This document shows, piece after piece, positions 29,247 to 37,553 of a DNA stretch of 64,000 nucleotides. Source of the stretch: CAWABB01 sp963701735. GTDB lineage: Bacteria > Bacteroidota > Ignavibacteria > UBA10030 > UBA6906. The stretch is taken from positions 310,001-374,000 of the forward strand of contig CAVPBI010000019.1 of assembly GCA_963701735.1 (NCBI GenBank), in the 5' to 3' direction. A program made the translations under genes and the position numbers. The notes under the pieces are model-generated. The model did no database searches, was not told the origin of the DNA, and saw only the letters and a program-made list of their open reading frames with translations. Position 1 is the stretch's first letter. Each line of letters begins with the position of its first letter.

Positions 29247-30485
29247 ATGCATCGTAGACGACTGCTTCAGGTTCTGACCCTTGCCGCCGCCCTCTCGGCG
29301 CCGGCAGCGTACGCAGACGACTGCGTAGATTGCCATCAGAAGACGACCCCAGGGATCGTAGGGGACTGGGATCTGAGCAAGCACAAGGACGCGGGAGTGG
29401 ATTGCATCGCCTGTCATGGAGACCAGCATTCATCCGCGGACGACGTGGCGAAGGCCTTGATACCGACGCCTGAAACGTGCAGGCCGTGCCACACCGAGCG
29501 TGTCGAGCAGTTCTCGCGGGGAAAGCATGCCCTGGCATGGGCTGCCATGAAAGCCATGCCGAGCGCGCACGCCCAACCCGTCGCGCTCATGGAGGGCATG
29601 AAAGGGTGCGGTGGATGCCACAAAATCGGCCTGAAGTCCGAAGCGGACCTGAAGGAGCTGCGCGATGCGGGCTCCGGGTTCGGGCGGGCGTCCTGCGATG
29701 CATGCCACACGCGGCATTCGTTTTCGGTCACCGAGGCCCGTCAGCCCCAGGCATGCCAGACCTGCCATATGGGGTTCGACCATCCCCAGTGGGAGATGTA
29801 CTCGGCCTCGAAGCACGGCGTGCGCGCCCTCCTGAAACAGAACAAGACGCTGCCGGAAGAAGCCGCCGGGCCGACGTGCCAGACGTGCCACATGCCAGGC
29901 GGCGACCACGAGGTCATGACCGCATGGGGATTCCTGGCGGTGCGTCTCCCGATGCCCGAAGACAAGGCGTGGGCCGCGGACCGGGCGACGATCCTGCAGG
30001 CTCTCGGCGTCCTTGCGCCCGACGGAAAGCCGACCGCGCGGCTGGATGTGGTCAAGGCCGCGAAGGTTGCCCGCCTCACACAAGAGGAATGGCAGGGGCA
30101 GCGGGACAAGATGCTCAGGGCGTGCAATCAGTGCCACTCGCTGAACTTCGCCAGGGAGCAGCTGGCGAGAGGCGATGATATGATCAAAGAAGCGGACAAG
30201 CTGATGGCGGAAGGCATTCGCACGGTGGCGGGGCTGTACAAGGATGGCATCATCAAGAAGCCAAAGTCGTACGCCTCTGCATACCCCGATCTCCTGGCGT
30301 TCCACGACGCCCCGACGGAAGTGGAGCAGAAACTCTTCGTCATGTTCCTCGAGCACCGGATGCGGGCATTCCAGGGGACGTTCCACATGAACCCCGACTA
30401 CGCCCTGTGGTACGGCTGGAGCGAGCTGAAGAGGGACGTCACGGAGATCAAGGCGCTCGCCGCCGAGATGCGGCACAAGAAGTAA
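29247..30485 (+). CDS. Octaheme cytochrome c of the hydroxylamine oxidoreductase family
   Basis: A secreted 412-residue protein: signal peptide RRRLLQVLTLAAALSAPAAYA, then eight CxxCH heme motifs in order (CVDCH, CIACH, CRPCH, CGGCH, CDACH, CQTCH, CQTCH, CNQCH). Number, spacing and the C-terminal block with MNPDYALWYGW match HAO-like octaheme proteins. In nitrifiers these oxidise hydroxylamine; in epsilonproteobacteria and others relatives act as reductases of hydroxylamine or nitrite. The P460 cross-linking tyrosine cannot be assigned without alignment. GGAGG five bases before ATG 29247 sets the start. Electrons could come from the NapH-like protein upstream, which replaces the usual NapC/NrfH-type partner. 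Confidence 0.9.
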   Translation: MHRRRLLQVLTLAAALSAPAAYADDCVDCHQKTTPGIVGDWDLSKHKDAGVDCIACHGDQHSSADDVAKALIPTPETCRPCHTERVEQFSRGKHALAWAAMKAMPSAHAQPVALMEGMKGCGGCHKIGLKSEADLKELRDAGSGFGRASCDACHTRHSFSVTEARQPQACQTCHMGFDHPQWEMYSASKHGVRALLKQNKTLPEEAAGPTCQTCHMPGGDHEVMTAWGFLAVRLPMPEDKAWAADRATILQALGVLAPDGKPTARLDVVKAAKVARLTQEEWQGQRDKMLRACNQCHSLNFAREQLARGDDMIKEADKLMAEGIRTVAGLYKDGIIKKPKSYASAYPDLLAFHDAPTEVEQKLFVMFLEHRMRAFQGTFHMNPDYALWYGWSELKRDVTEIKALAAEMRHKK

Positions 30486-30524
30486 GACTTTCGTATATTG
30501 ATGCGACTTTCTCAGGAGGAAGCG

Positions 30525-31010
30525 ATGCGAAACTGGATGTACGCACTGTTGATCCCTCTTCTGCTCGGCGCCACGCTCGCCACGGCAGGAGAAGGGAAGG
30601 TGTACGGGAAGAAAGTCACCATCAAGGAGGTGACGCCGATTGCCGATATCCTTGCCAACCCCGAGAAGTACGATGGGAAGCAGGTGCTCGTGGAGGGAAA
30701 GGTTGGGGACGTCTGCAAGAAGATGGGGTGCTGGATGATGCTGACCGGTGAAGGGAAGGGCGAAAGCATCAGGGTGAAGGTGAAGGACGGGGAGATCGTT
30801 TTCCCTCAGGACGCGCGCGGGAGGATGGCGCGCGCGCAGGGCGTCGTCTCCGTCAGAACCATGACCAGGGAGCAGTTGATCACGCAGGGAGAGCACATGG
30901 CGGAGGAGCAGGGGATCGCGTTCGACCCCGCCACTGTGACCGGGCCGAAGAAGGTCGTCCAGATCGACGGTGAGGGTGCGGTCATCAGTGATGGAGCGGC
31001 GGTGAAATAG
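30525..31010 (+). CDS. Secreted DUF4920 protein
   Basis: 161 residues with a signal peptide (WMYALLIPLLLGATLATAG) and a DUF4920-type domain with OB-like strands: KQVLVEGKVGDVCKKMGCWMML, then VRVKDGEIVFP. The two cysteines in VCKKMGCW are conserved-looking and could bind metal or be redox active. AGGAGG lies six bases before ATG 30525. It is last in the cluster, 39 bases after the cytochrome, and directly ahead of a terminator. The family is of unknown function; a role beside the octaheme cytochrome is inferred only from position. Confidence 0.85.
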   Translation: MRNWMYALLIPLLLGATLATAGEGKVYGKKVTIKEVTPIADILANPEKYDGKQVLVEGKVGDVCKKMGCWMMLTGEGKGESIRVKVKDGEIVFPQDARGRMARAQGVVSVRTMTREQLITQGEHMAEEQGIAFDPATVTGPKKVVQIDGEGAVISDGAAVK

Positions 31011-31045
31011 CCCTGAGCTTGCAGATTATCCCGAGTATCCCGTGA

Positions 31046-31063
31046 GCGTCACCTAGGTGACGC
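31046..31063. repeat. 18-bp perfect palindrome, copy 1
   Basis: GCGTCACCTAGGTGACGC, identical to copies at 31299, 45574 and 45725. This copy lies 35 bases after the DUF4920 stop and just before the intrinsic terminator. Confidence 0.9.
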
Positions 31064-31071
31064 GCGTGATC

Positions 31072-31102
31072 GCCGGGGCCGAAGAGGTCCCGGCTTTTTT
31101 TT
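31072..31102 (+). terminator. Intrinsic terminator of the redox cluster
   Basis: GCCGGG pairs with CCCGGC around an 11-base loop region that itself can pair partly, followed by eight T residues. It closes the unit ending with the DUF4920 gene. Confidence 0.9.
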
Positions 31103-31103
31103 G

Positions 31104-31270
31104 GTGCGCCCGGCAGGGCGCACTCACCAGGGGGTGAAAGACTCCTATGACCCCGGCAGGGGGGATCATTGGCTGGACGGCAAGGGTGTCCGTCGCGAGG
31201 CGGAGTCCGAAGGAAGCCGCAGGCAAAGCGCTGGCCTGACGAACAGGAAGCACATATAGCCTTGCAGCCC
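31104..31270 (+). mobile_element. Group II intron remnant (5' end and part of domain I)
   Basis: Directly behind the T tract of the terminator the sequence opens with GTGCGCCC-GGCA-GGGCGCAC, a group II 5' end (GUGCG). It goes on with elements that recur in bacterial intron domain I: GGGGGTGAAAGACTCC, CAAGGGTGTCCGTC, GGAGTCCGAAGGAAGCCG, AGGCAAA, CTGACGAACAGGAAG and ATATAGCC. Insertion right after an intrinsic terminator is the habit of class C introns. No reverse transcriptase frame and no domain V are found in the following 260 bases, so only a fragment remains. The right limit is approximate. Recognition is by eye; no structure search was made. Confidence 0.6.
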
Positions 31271-31298
31271 ACGTTGCGGCACCTCGGTGAGCGCACGT

Positions 31299-31316
31299 GC
31301 GTCACCTAGGTGACGC
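31299..31316. repeat. 18-bp perfect palindrome, copy 2
   Basis: GCGTCACCTAGGTGACGC within a near-perfect 28-bp palindrome (flanks CACGT and GCGTG). A degenerate relative, GCGGCACCTCGGTGAGCGC, lies 23 bases to the left. Between here and 31531 I see only a small hairpin (GCACGGTTTTCCGTGC near 31357) and no gene. Confidence 0.9.
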
Positions 31317-31531
31317 GCGTGGGCTCTCGTGGGCTCGTTGGGCTGGCTTGTGGCACGGTTTTCCGTGCATACATGGTATACACACCCTTCCCTGGCCCCG
31401 GATGGCGGCCACATGGCTAAAATAGGGCGCAGGGGTGGTGGGAATCGGCCAGATCCAGATCCGATTCACGGCAATTTGTAGAATTTACCGCTCCGAAGAG
31501 GTCAAGACGGGCGGACGAACGGAGAGACCGC

Positions 31532-32940
31532 ATGTCAGTTGCACGCATCCTGGTCGTGGACGATGATACGGCGCTCTGCGCCACGCTCAGCGAGATCCTC
31601 AAGGAGAACGGGTTCCACGTCGCCGTGTGTCATGCCGCCGCCGGCTTCTTTCCGATGTTCGAGCAGGAAGCTCCCGACCTGGTCCTCCTGGACATCTTCC
31701 TCGGCAACGACAACGGGTTGCAGCTGCTGCGCCAGATGAAGAAGGAGGCGATCTCGACGCCGGTCATCGTGATGACCGCCCATTCCGAAGTCTCGCTCGC
31801 GGTGCGCGCGATGAAGGAAGGTGCCGTCGATTTCGTCGCAAAGCCATTCGACATGAACCATCTGCTCATGCTGCTTGCCCGCAACATCGAGCATTCGCAG
31901 CTGCAGACGCGTGTCCGCATGCTCGAAGAGGAGCTGGGTGTCGAGCGATCGAAGAGCGGGATTATCGGACGGAGCAACGTGATCCAGCGGGTGCTCGACA
32001 CTGCGGAGAAGCTCGCGGCCGGCAACAACACGACCGTGCTCCTCGAAGGAGAGAGCGGGACGGGGAAGGAGTTGATCGCGCGGTACATCCATTCACAAGA
32101 GTCGCAGGGCCGGCAGGCCGTTCGTAGCGATCAACTGCGGAGCGATTCCCGAAGAGCTGGCGGAGACGGAGTTTTTCGGATACGAGCGCGGCGCGTACAC
32201 AGGAGCGCATGAGCGGATGAAGCAGGGGAAGTTCGAGCTCGCTGAGGGGGGAACAATCCTGCTCGATGAGGTGCGTGAGCTTTCCCTGGACATGCAGGTG
32301 AAGTTGCTGCACGTTCTCGAAGAGAAGAGGTTCTACCGGCTTGGAGGCTCGAAGGAGATACAGGTCGACGTCCGCGTGATCGCAGCGTCGAACAGGGACC
32401 TCGCGCGCGAAGTGGAGGACGGCCGCTTCAGGGAAGACCTGTACTACCGGTTGAATGTCGCCTCGATCAAGGTGCCCCCGCTGCGCAGCAGGAGGGAGGA
32501 CATTCCCGATCTGGCCCAGGCATTCCTCCGCGAGCTCTGCTCGCGGTTCAATCGCCCGGTGCCCGAGCTTTCTCCCGAAGCGATCATGTCGCTGCAACAG
32601 CTTCAGTGGAAGGGAAACGTCAGGGAATTGCGGAACGCCGTGGAGCGCGTCGTTCTGCTCCATCAGGTGCCCGTGTTGCTCCCGGCGCATTTTGCCTTTC
32701 CTGCATGCTCCCGGCGCGACGCCGGCATCCTCCAGGACATCGTTCGTCCTCGAGCTCCCGCCGTCGGGGGCTGCGCTCGATACCGTTGTCAAGGAGCTTC
32801 TTGTGAAGACGCTTGATCTCGTCGGCGGCAATCAGGTGCAAGCCGCACGGATGCTCGGGGTGACTCGCTCCAAGCTGCGGTACAGGATGGAGCAGCTCGG
32901 CATCCATTCCGAGCAGCGAAGCTACAGGATGACGCCGTGA
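31532..32940 (+). CDS. NtrC-type sigma-54 response regulator, frameshifted
   Basis: Three pieces in different frames (31532 to about 32110, about 32110 to 32720, about 32720 to 32940) give a protein of about 468 residues. Receiver domain: phospho-acceptor Asp in VLLDIFL (about residue 53), switch Thr in VMTAHS, Lys in FVAKPFD. AAA+ sigma-54 domain: Walker A GESGTGKE, the sigma-54-contacting loop GAYTGA, Walker B GGTILLDEV. C-terminal Fis-type helix-turn-helix: GGNQVQAARMLGVTRSKLRYRM. It overlaps the start of the following kinase gene (GTGA), its presumed partner. GGAGAG precedes the ATG. A sigma-54 promoter further along the block (37404) is a candidate target. Confidence 0.85.
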
Positions 32941-35178
32941 AGGCACGTCGTACACAGGGACATGGTCGGCCGGGGAAGGCGTCCGGCAAGCCGGCCGGAG
33001 GCGGCCGTGTCCGGAGGCGCTCAGGCTCGGAGGTGCCCGGCAAGTTCCGGACGATTGCTGATGCCGCTCCGTTTATTGTCTGGACCGTCGATGGGCAGGG
33101 GAAGTTGTCGTTCCTGAGCGCAGCGTTCCGGGCCTTCGACGGCGAGCACAACGGCAGGCCTGTCTCGGCAGAGTGGGTGGACCGGATCCATCCCGAGGAT
33201 CGGGAGAGCGTCCTGATGACGTTCCGCGCGGCCATGAGTACGAGGCAACCGTTCAAGCTCGAATGCCGGGTTCTGCGGGCGGACGGCGAGTACAGATGGC
33301 TCCAGGTGAACGGGGTTCCGGAGTCCAACGGCACGCGCCAGAAGGGCTATGTCGGGACGGCGGTGGACGTGACGACGCGCCGCCGGGGAGAGACGGCCCT
33401 GCGCGAAAGCGAGGCTCGCTACCGCGGGATCTTCGAGGCGGCAAACGACCCGATCATCGTGTTCGAGCCCGAGGGCGAAGTCGTCCTCGACGCGAATCCG
33501 AGGGCGTGCGAGGTCTACGGCATACCCCGGGACGAGCTGATCGGGACCAGCCTCAAGGCGATTACCAGGGATGTCTCGCGCGGAGAGGAGCAGATCCGCC
33601 AGACGCTGCGCGACGGAAGATATCACAACTTTGAGACAGTCCATTTTCGGAAGGACGGCTCAGAGATCCGGTTCGCCGTGAATGCGTCTGTCATCGAATA
33701 CGGAGGGAGGCCGGCGATCCTGAGCATCAATCGGGTTCTCGGTCCCTTGCTTTCGGAGAAGGAGGAGTGGTACCGGTCGTTCATCGAGGAAAACCTTGAC
33801 GGCATCTGGCTGGCCGAGCTCACGACGCCTGTCCCGACGTCGCTGCCGCCGGAGGAGCAGGTCCGGCTGATTCTCGAGCATGCGGCCTGCGTCGAATACA
33901 ACAGAGCGATGGCGGGGACCGAGGGGCTGGATCCCGGCGCGTCCGGGAAGCGGCTTCCCCTTGCCGCGCTCTTCCAGCACGACGACCCAACGCCCGGGGA
34001 GATCGTGACGCTCTTTGTTGGCGCCGGCTATCGGTTGCACGATGCGCAGTGGCGGTCGACCCCCGCGGGCGGCGGGGCGCGCTACTTCGTCAACACCCTT
34101 CTCGGCGCGGTTGAGGACGGTGCGCTCGTGCGCATCTGGGGCAGCAGGCGCGACGTGACCGAGGCCCTTCAGGCCGAGCGGAAGTTGCGGCTGCTCGGGC
34201 AGACGATCGCCAGCGCGAAAGATTGCGTGGTCATCACCGACATGCGCCATCGCATCCTTTTTGTGAACGAGGCGTTCCTGCAGACCTACCGGTACGCGGA
34301 CGGGGATCTGCTCGGCCAGGAGGTATGGAAGCTGCATGCGGATGAGACGTCCGCCGACATTCGCAGGGAGCTGACTGCGAACAACGGCGCAGCGGGATGG
34401 CACGGAGAGATTCTCGAACGTCGAGGGCGACGATTCGGTGATGCCGGTCGAGCTCTGGATGTCGGTGGTGCGGAACGACGATGGGGTTCCGGTGGCGCTC
34501 GTGGGAGTGGCCCGCGACATCTCGGAGCGCAAACATGCGGAGGAACAGATCAGGGCATCGCTCCGCGAAAAGGAAGTCCTGCTGAAAGAGATCCATCACC
34601 GGGTGAAGAACAACCTGCAGATCGTGTCGAGCCTCCTGAGCCTGCAGACGGAGTATATCCGCGATCCCGAGATGCTCCGGATCTTCAGGGAAAGTCAGGC
34701 ACGGGTGAAGTCCATGGCGCTGATTCACGAGAAGCTGTACCGGTCGACGAATCTCGCGCAGATCGATTTCGGGGAGTACCTCCGGGAGCTCACCATCCAT
34801 CTGTTCCGCTCGTATGATGCCCCCGCGCGCGGGCTCGAGCTCGTGCTGGATGTCGAGCCGGTCGTGCTCGGGCTCGACCGCAGCATTCCGAGCGGGATCA
34901 TCGTCAACGAGCTGGTGTCGAACGCGCTCAAGTACGCGTTCCCCGACGGGACGAGGGGTGTCATCACCGTTCGCTTTCGCGCGACCGGCCCGGGCCTGGC
35001 GGAGCTTTCCGTCATCGACAACGGGGTCGGAATGCCCGAGGGCTTTGTCGTCGGGTCGACCGATTCGCTCGGGCTGAAGCTCGTGACGATGCTGGCCGGC
35101 CAGCTTGGCGGGACGATGAGTGTGGGGTCCGGGTCCGGCGGCGGATCGGAGTTCAAACTCCAGTTTCCGATCGCATGA
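32937..35178 (+). CDS. Multi-PAS histidine kinase (HisKA_2 type), frameshifted
   Basis: About 746 residues, in frame from GTG 32937 to about 34430 and then in a second frame from about 34430 to 35178. Four PAS-like units can be followed (starts near residues 30, 155, 280 and 415; PAS/PAC ends such as YVGTAVDVTTRR and IWGSRRDVTEAL). The kinase core has the HisKA_2 H-box LLKEIHHRVKNNLQIVSSLLSLQ and an HATPase domain with NELVSNALKYAFPDG and IDNGVGMPEG. No membrane segment is seen, so it senses a cytoplasmic signal. The start overlaps the regulator stop, suggesting translational coupling and a kinase-regulator pair. Confidence 0.85.
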
Positions 35179-35272
35179 ATGTGCGACTTATAGCGAGAAA
35201 TCGTATCTTGGTCAGGCCGTGCTTGGACGGCCTTGGCCGGAGAACCTCGGCAGCAACCACAGGTGAATGCTC

Positions 35273-37201
35273 ATGAAGAAGGCGTCGATCCTCATTGTTG
35301 AGGATGAATACATCGTCGCGCGCGACATCGCAGCGCGCGTTGAACGGCAGGGATACCGGGTCGCTGAGATCGTGGCGTCGGGTGAAGATGCGGTGACGCA
35401 GGCGGGGGTGACGCGTCCGGACCTCGTGCTGATGGACATCAAGCTGTCGGGCCCGATGGACGGCGTCGAGGCTGCCGAGAAGATCCGCGCCTCGCATGAC
35501 ATTCCCGTCGTGTACCTCACCGCGTTTGCCGACGAGCGGACGCTGGAGCGGGCGAAGGTGACCGACGCATTTGGCTATCTGCTGAAGCCGTTCGAGGAGC
35601 GCGAGCTCCACATCACGATCGAGATGGCGCTCTACAAGCATGACGTGGAGCGCCGGATGCGCGACAACGAGCGCTGGCTGGCGACGACGCTCAGGAGCAT
35701 CGGCGACGGCGTCGTATCCACTGATGCCGATGGCCGCGTCACGTTCATGAACCCCGTGGCCGAGGCGCTGACCGGTTGGCCCGCCCATGCGGCGATCGGG
35801 CTCGGCGTGGACACGGTGCTGCGGCGGACGCCGGGGAAGGATTCGCTGATCGCGCGGGACGGACGGCTCTGCCCGATCGAGGAGACCACGGCGCCGCTGA
35901 GGGATGAGCGGGGAAGCGTGGTGGGGAGCGTCATGGTCTTCCGGGACGTCACGGAACGGAACCGGTTGGAGGAGCAGCTCCGGCATTCGCAGAAGATGGA
36001 GAGCATCGGGACGCTGGCGAGCGGGATCGCGCACGACTTCAACAACATCCTGAACGGCGTGCTGGGCTTCACCGGCCAGCTGAAGAAATACTCCGCGGAT
36101 CCGGAGAAGGTGGCGCGCTACACCCAGACGATCGAGCAATCGGCGAACCGCGGCGCGGAGCTCTGCTCGCAGATCCTGAGCTTTGCCAGGAAGAGCTCGC
36201 GCGAACAGGTGCCGACGGATGTTGGCGCCGTTGTGTCGGAAGTCGTGAATGTGTGCAGGGAAACCTTTCCCCGCACGATCGGGCTGAGCTTCTTCTGCGA
36301 GGAGGGCCTGGTCCCCGCGCTCGGGAATCGCGGGGAGCTGTATCAGGTCCTGTTGAACCTGTGCGTCAATGCACGCGATGCGGTGGTCGCCCGGCATCCC
36401 GACGGCGGCGGCAACGTGCGCATCGAGGCCCGGAACGGCGTGGTGGATTCCGGTATTCCTCCCGGGTCCCGCCTCCGCCCGGGGGACGCCTGCATTGATC
36501 TGCGCGTCTCCGACAACGGAACCGGAATGTCCGCCGAAGTACGCGGGAAGATCTTCGACCCGTTCTTCACGACGAAGAGCAGAGGGCAGGGAACGGGTCT
36601 CGGGATGGCGATGGTGTATTCCATCGTCCAGAATCATGGCGGAGTCCTCTCCATCGAAACGGAAGAGGGGGTGGGAACCAGTTTCCGCATCACCTTCCCG
36701 GTGTCCGAGAAGCCGATCGAAGCGGCCCGTCCCGCTGCCGTGGCCGAGCTTCACGGTGCACGAGCTGCCGGGAACAATGAGCTCATCCTCATCGTGGACG
36801 ATGAGCCGACGATGCTGGACCTCGCGAAGGAGTTGCTCCAGGAGCAAGGATACTCCGTGATCACAGCCGTCAACGGCAAAGAAGGCATCGAGGCCCTTCG
36901 TCGGCACCCCGCCTCGGTACGGCTGGTGTTGCTCGACCTGATGATGCCGGAGATGGACGGCGTCGTGGCGCTCCGGGAAATGCGGAAGATCCGCGGCGAC
37001 ATCAGGGCGCTCTTCTGCACGGGCTACATGCCTGAGGACGTACGGCATCGCTTGCCGCAGGAGGAACATGACAACATCCTCCAGAAGCCGTTCGATCCCG
37101 CACGGCTCTTCTCGTTGGTCCAATCGCGTCTCGACGCAGGCGGCCCCGCCGCGGGCGGTTTCGCCTTGAGCGCCGATGGTGCTGCTGGCCGTGCCGGATA
37201 G
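35273..37201 (+). CDS. Hybrid histidine kinase REC-PAS-HisKA-HATPase-REC
   Basis: 642 residues, soluble. An N-terminal receiver (ILIVEDEYIVARDIAARV; acceptor Asp in LVLMDIKL) is followed by a PAS domain near 130-240. The kinase core has H-box SGIAHDFNNILNGVLGF (His about 253), N-box NLCVNARDAVVA and DNGTGMSAEVRGKIFDPFFTT. A second receiver ends the protein (LILIVDDEPTMLDLAKELL; Asp in VLLDLMMPEMDG). The HDFNN H-box is typical of kinases of the NtrB-like HisKA subgroup. ATG 35273 fits the AGGTGA about eight bases upstream; ATG 35267 is also in frame. It stands 94 bases after the previous kinase gene. Confidence 0.92.
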   Translation: MKKASILIVEDEYIVARDIAARVERQGYRVAEIVASGEDAVTQAGVTRPDLVLMDIKLSGPMDGVEAAEKIRASHDIPVVYLTAFADERTLERAKVTDAFGYLLKPFEERELHITIEMALYKHDVERRMRDNERWLATTLRSIGDGVVSTDADGRVTFMNPVAEALTGWPAHAAIGLGVDTVLRRTPGKDSLIARDGRLCPIEETTAPLRDERGSVVGSVMVFRDVTERNRLEEQLRHSQKMESIGTLASGIAHDFNNILNGVLGFTGQLKKYSADPEKVARYTQTIEQSANRGAELCSQILSFARKSSREQVPTDVGAVVSEVVNVCRETFPRTIGLSFFCEEGLVPALGNRGELYQVLLNLCVNARDAVVARHPDGGGNVRIEARNGVVDSGIPPGSRLRPGDACIDLRVSDNGTGMSAEVRGKIFDPFFTTKSRGQGTGLGMAMVYSIVQNHGGVLSIETEEGVGTSFRITFPVSEKPIEAARPAAVAELHGARAAGNNELILIVDDEPTMLDLAKELLQEQGYSVITAVNGKEGIEALRRHPASVRLVLLDLMMPEMDGVVALREMRKIRGDIRALFCTGYMPEDVRHRLPQEEHDNILQKPFDPARLFSLVQSRLDAGGPAAGGFALSADGAAGRAG

Positions 37202-37553
37202 GCTGTCCGGCGCGGCAGGATGTCGGCCTCACCGAATTGTCATCTCGGCTGCCGGCTGGGAGAATTCACAACGCAAGTCACCTCACCGGGGTCGGAACCG
37301 CGGCACCGATGAGTGAGAATCACTCCCACCACATTTCCACCCGCATCATTCGCAGTGTTTCCGTCGCCATCTAGCATCACTCGAACGCTTCGCCGTAACG
37401 GCGTGGCACGCCCCTTGCAGAAAATCCCCTTCGAAGAAAGCGGTCCGTTCCAGACCGGGTAACGGCGTTGTGCGCCATCCCCCCCGATCGAAGCCTTGTC
37501 CAGGAACGGTGCCGCCCGGCGAATTTTCTGACGACCGAGCGCGGGCTTCCTGG
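37202..37553 (+). other. Leader region of the giant hybrid kinase
   Basis: 352 bases without a gene. The only clear element is the sigma-54 promoter at 37404-37419. No obvious inverted-repeat activator site was recognised in the 150 bases before it. Confidence 0.5.
37404..37419 (+). promoter_or_regulatory. rpoN box: Sigma-54 (-24/-12) promoter
   Basis: TGGCACGCCCCTTGCA matches the consensus TGGCACG-N4-TTGCW at every fixed position, with GG and GC ten bases apart. It lies 134 bases before the start codon of the giant hybrid kinase, so that gene and the receiver genes behind it may need RpoN and an NtrC-type activator such as the one at 31532. Confidence 0.75.

Noticed and set aside
31340..31375. 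Second sigma-54 promoter (TGGCACGGTTTTCCGTGCA) before the NtrC-type gene
   Set aside because: The -24 half matches but the -12 GC is two bases too far; it reads better as a small hairpin.
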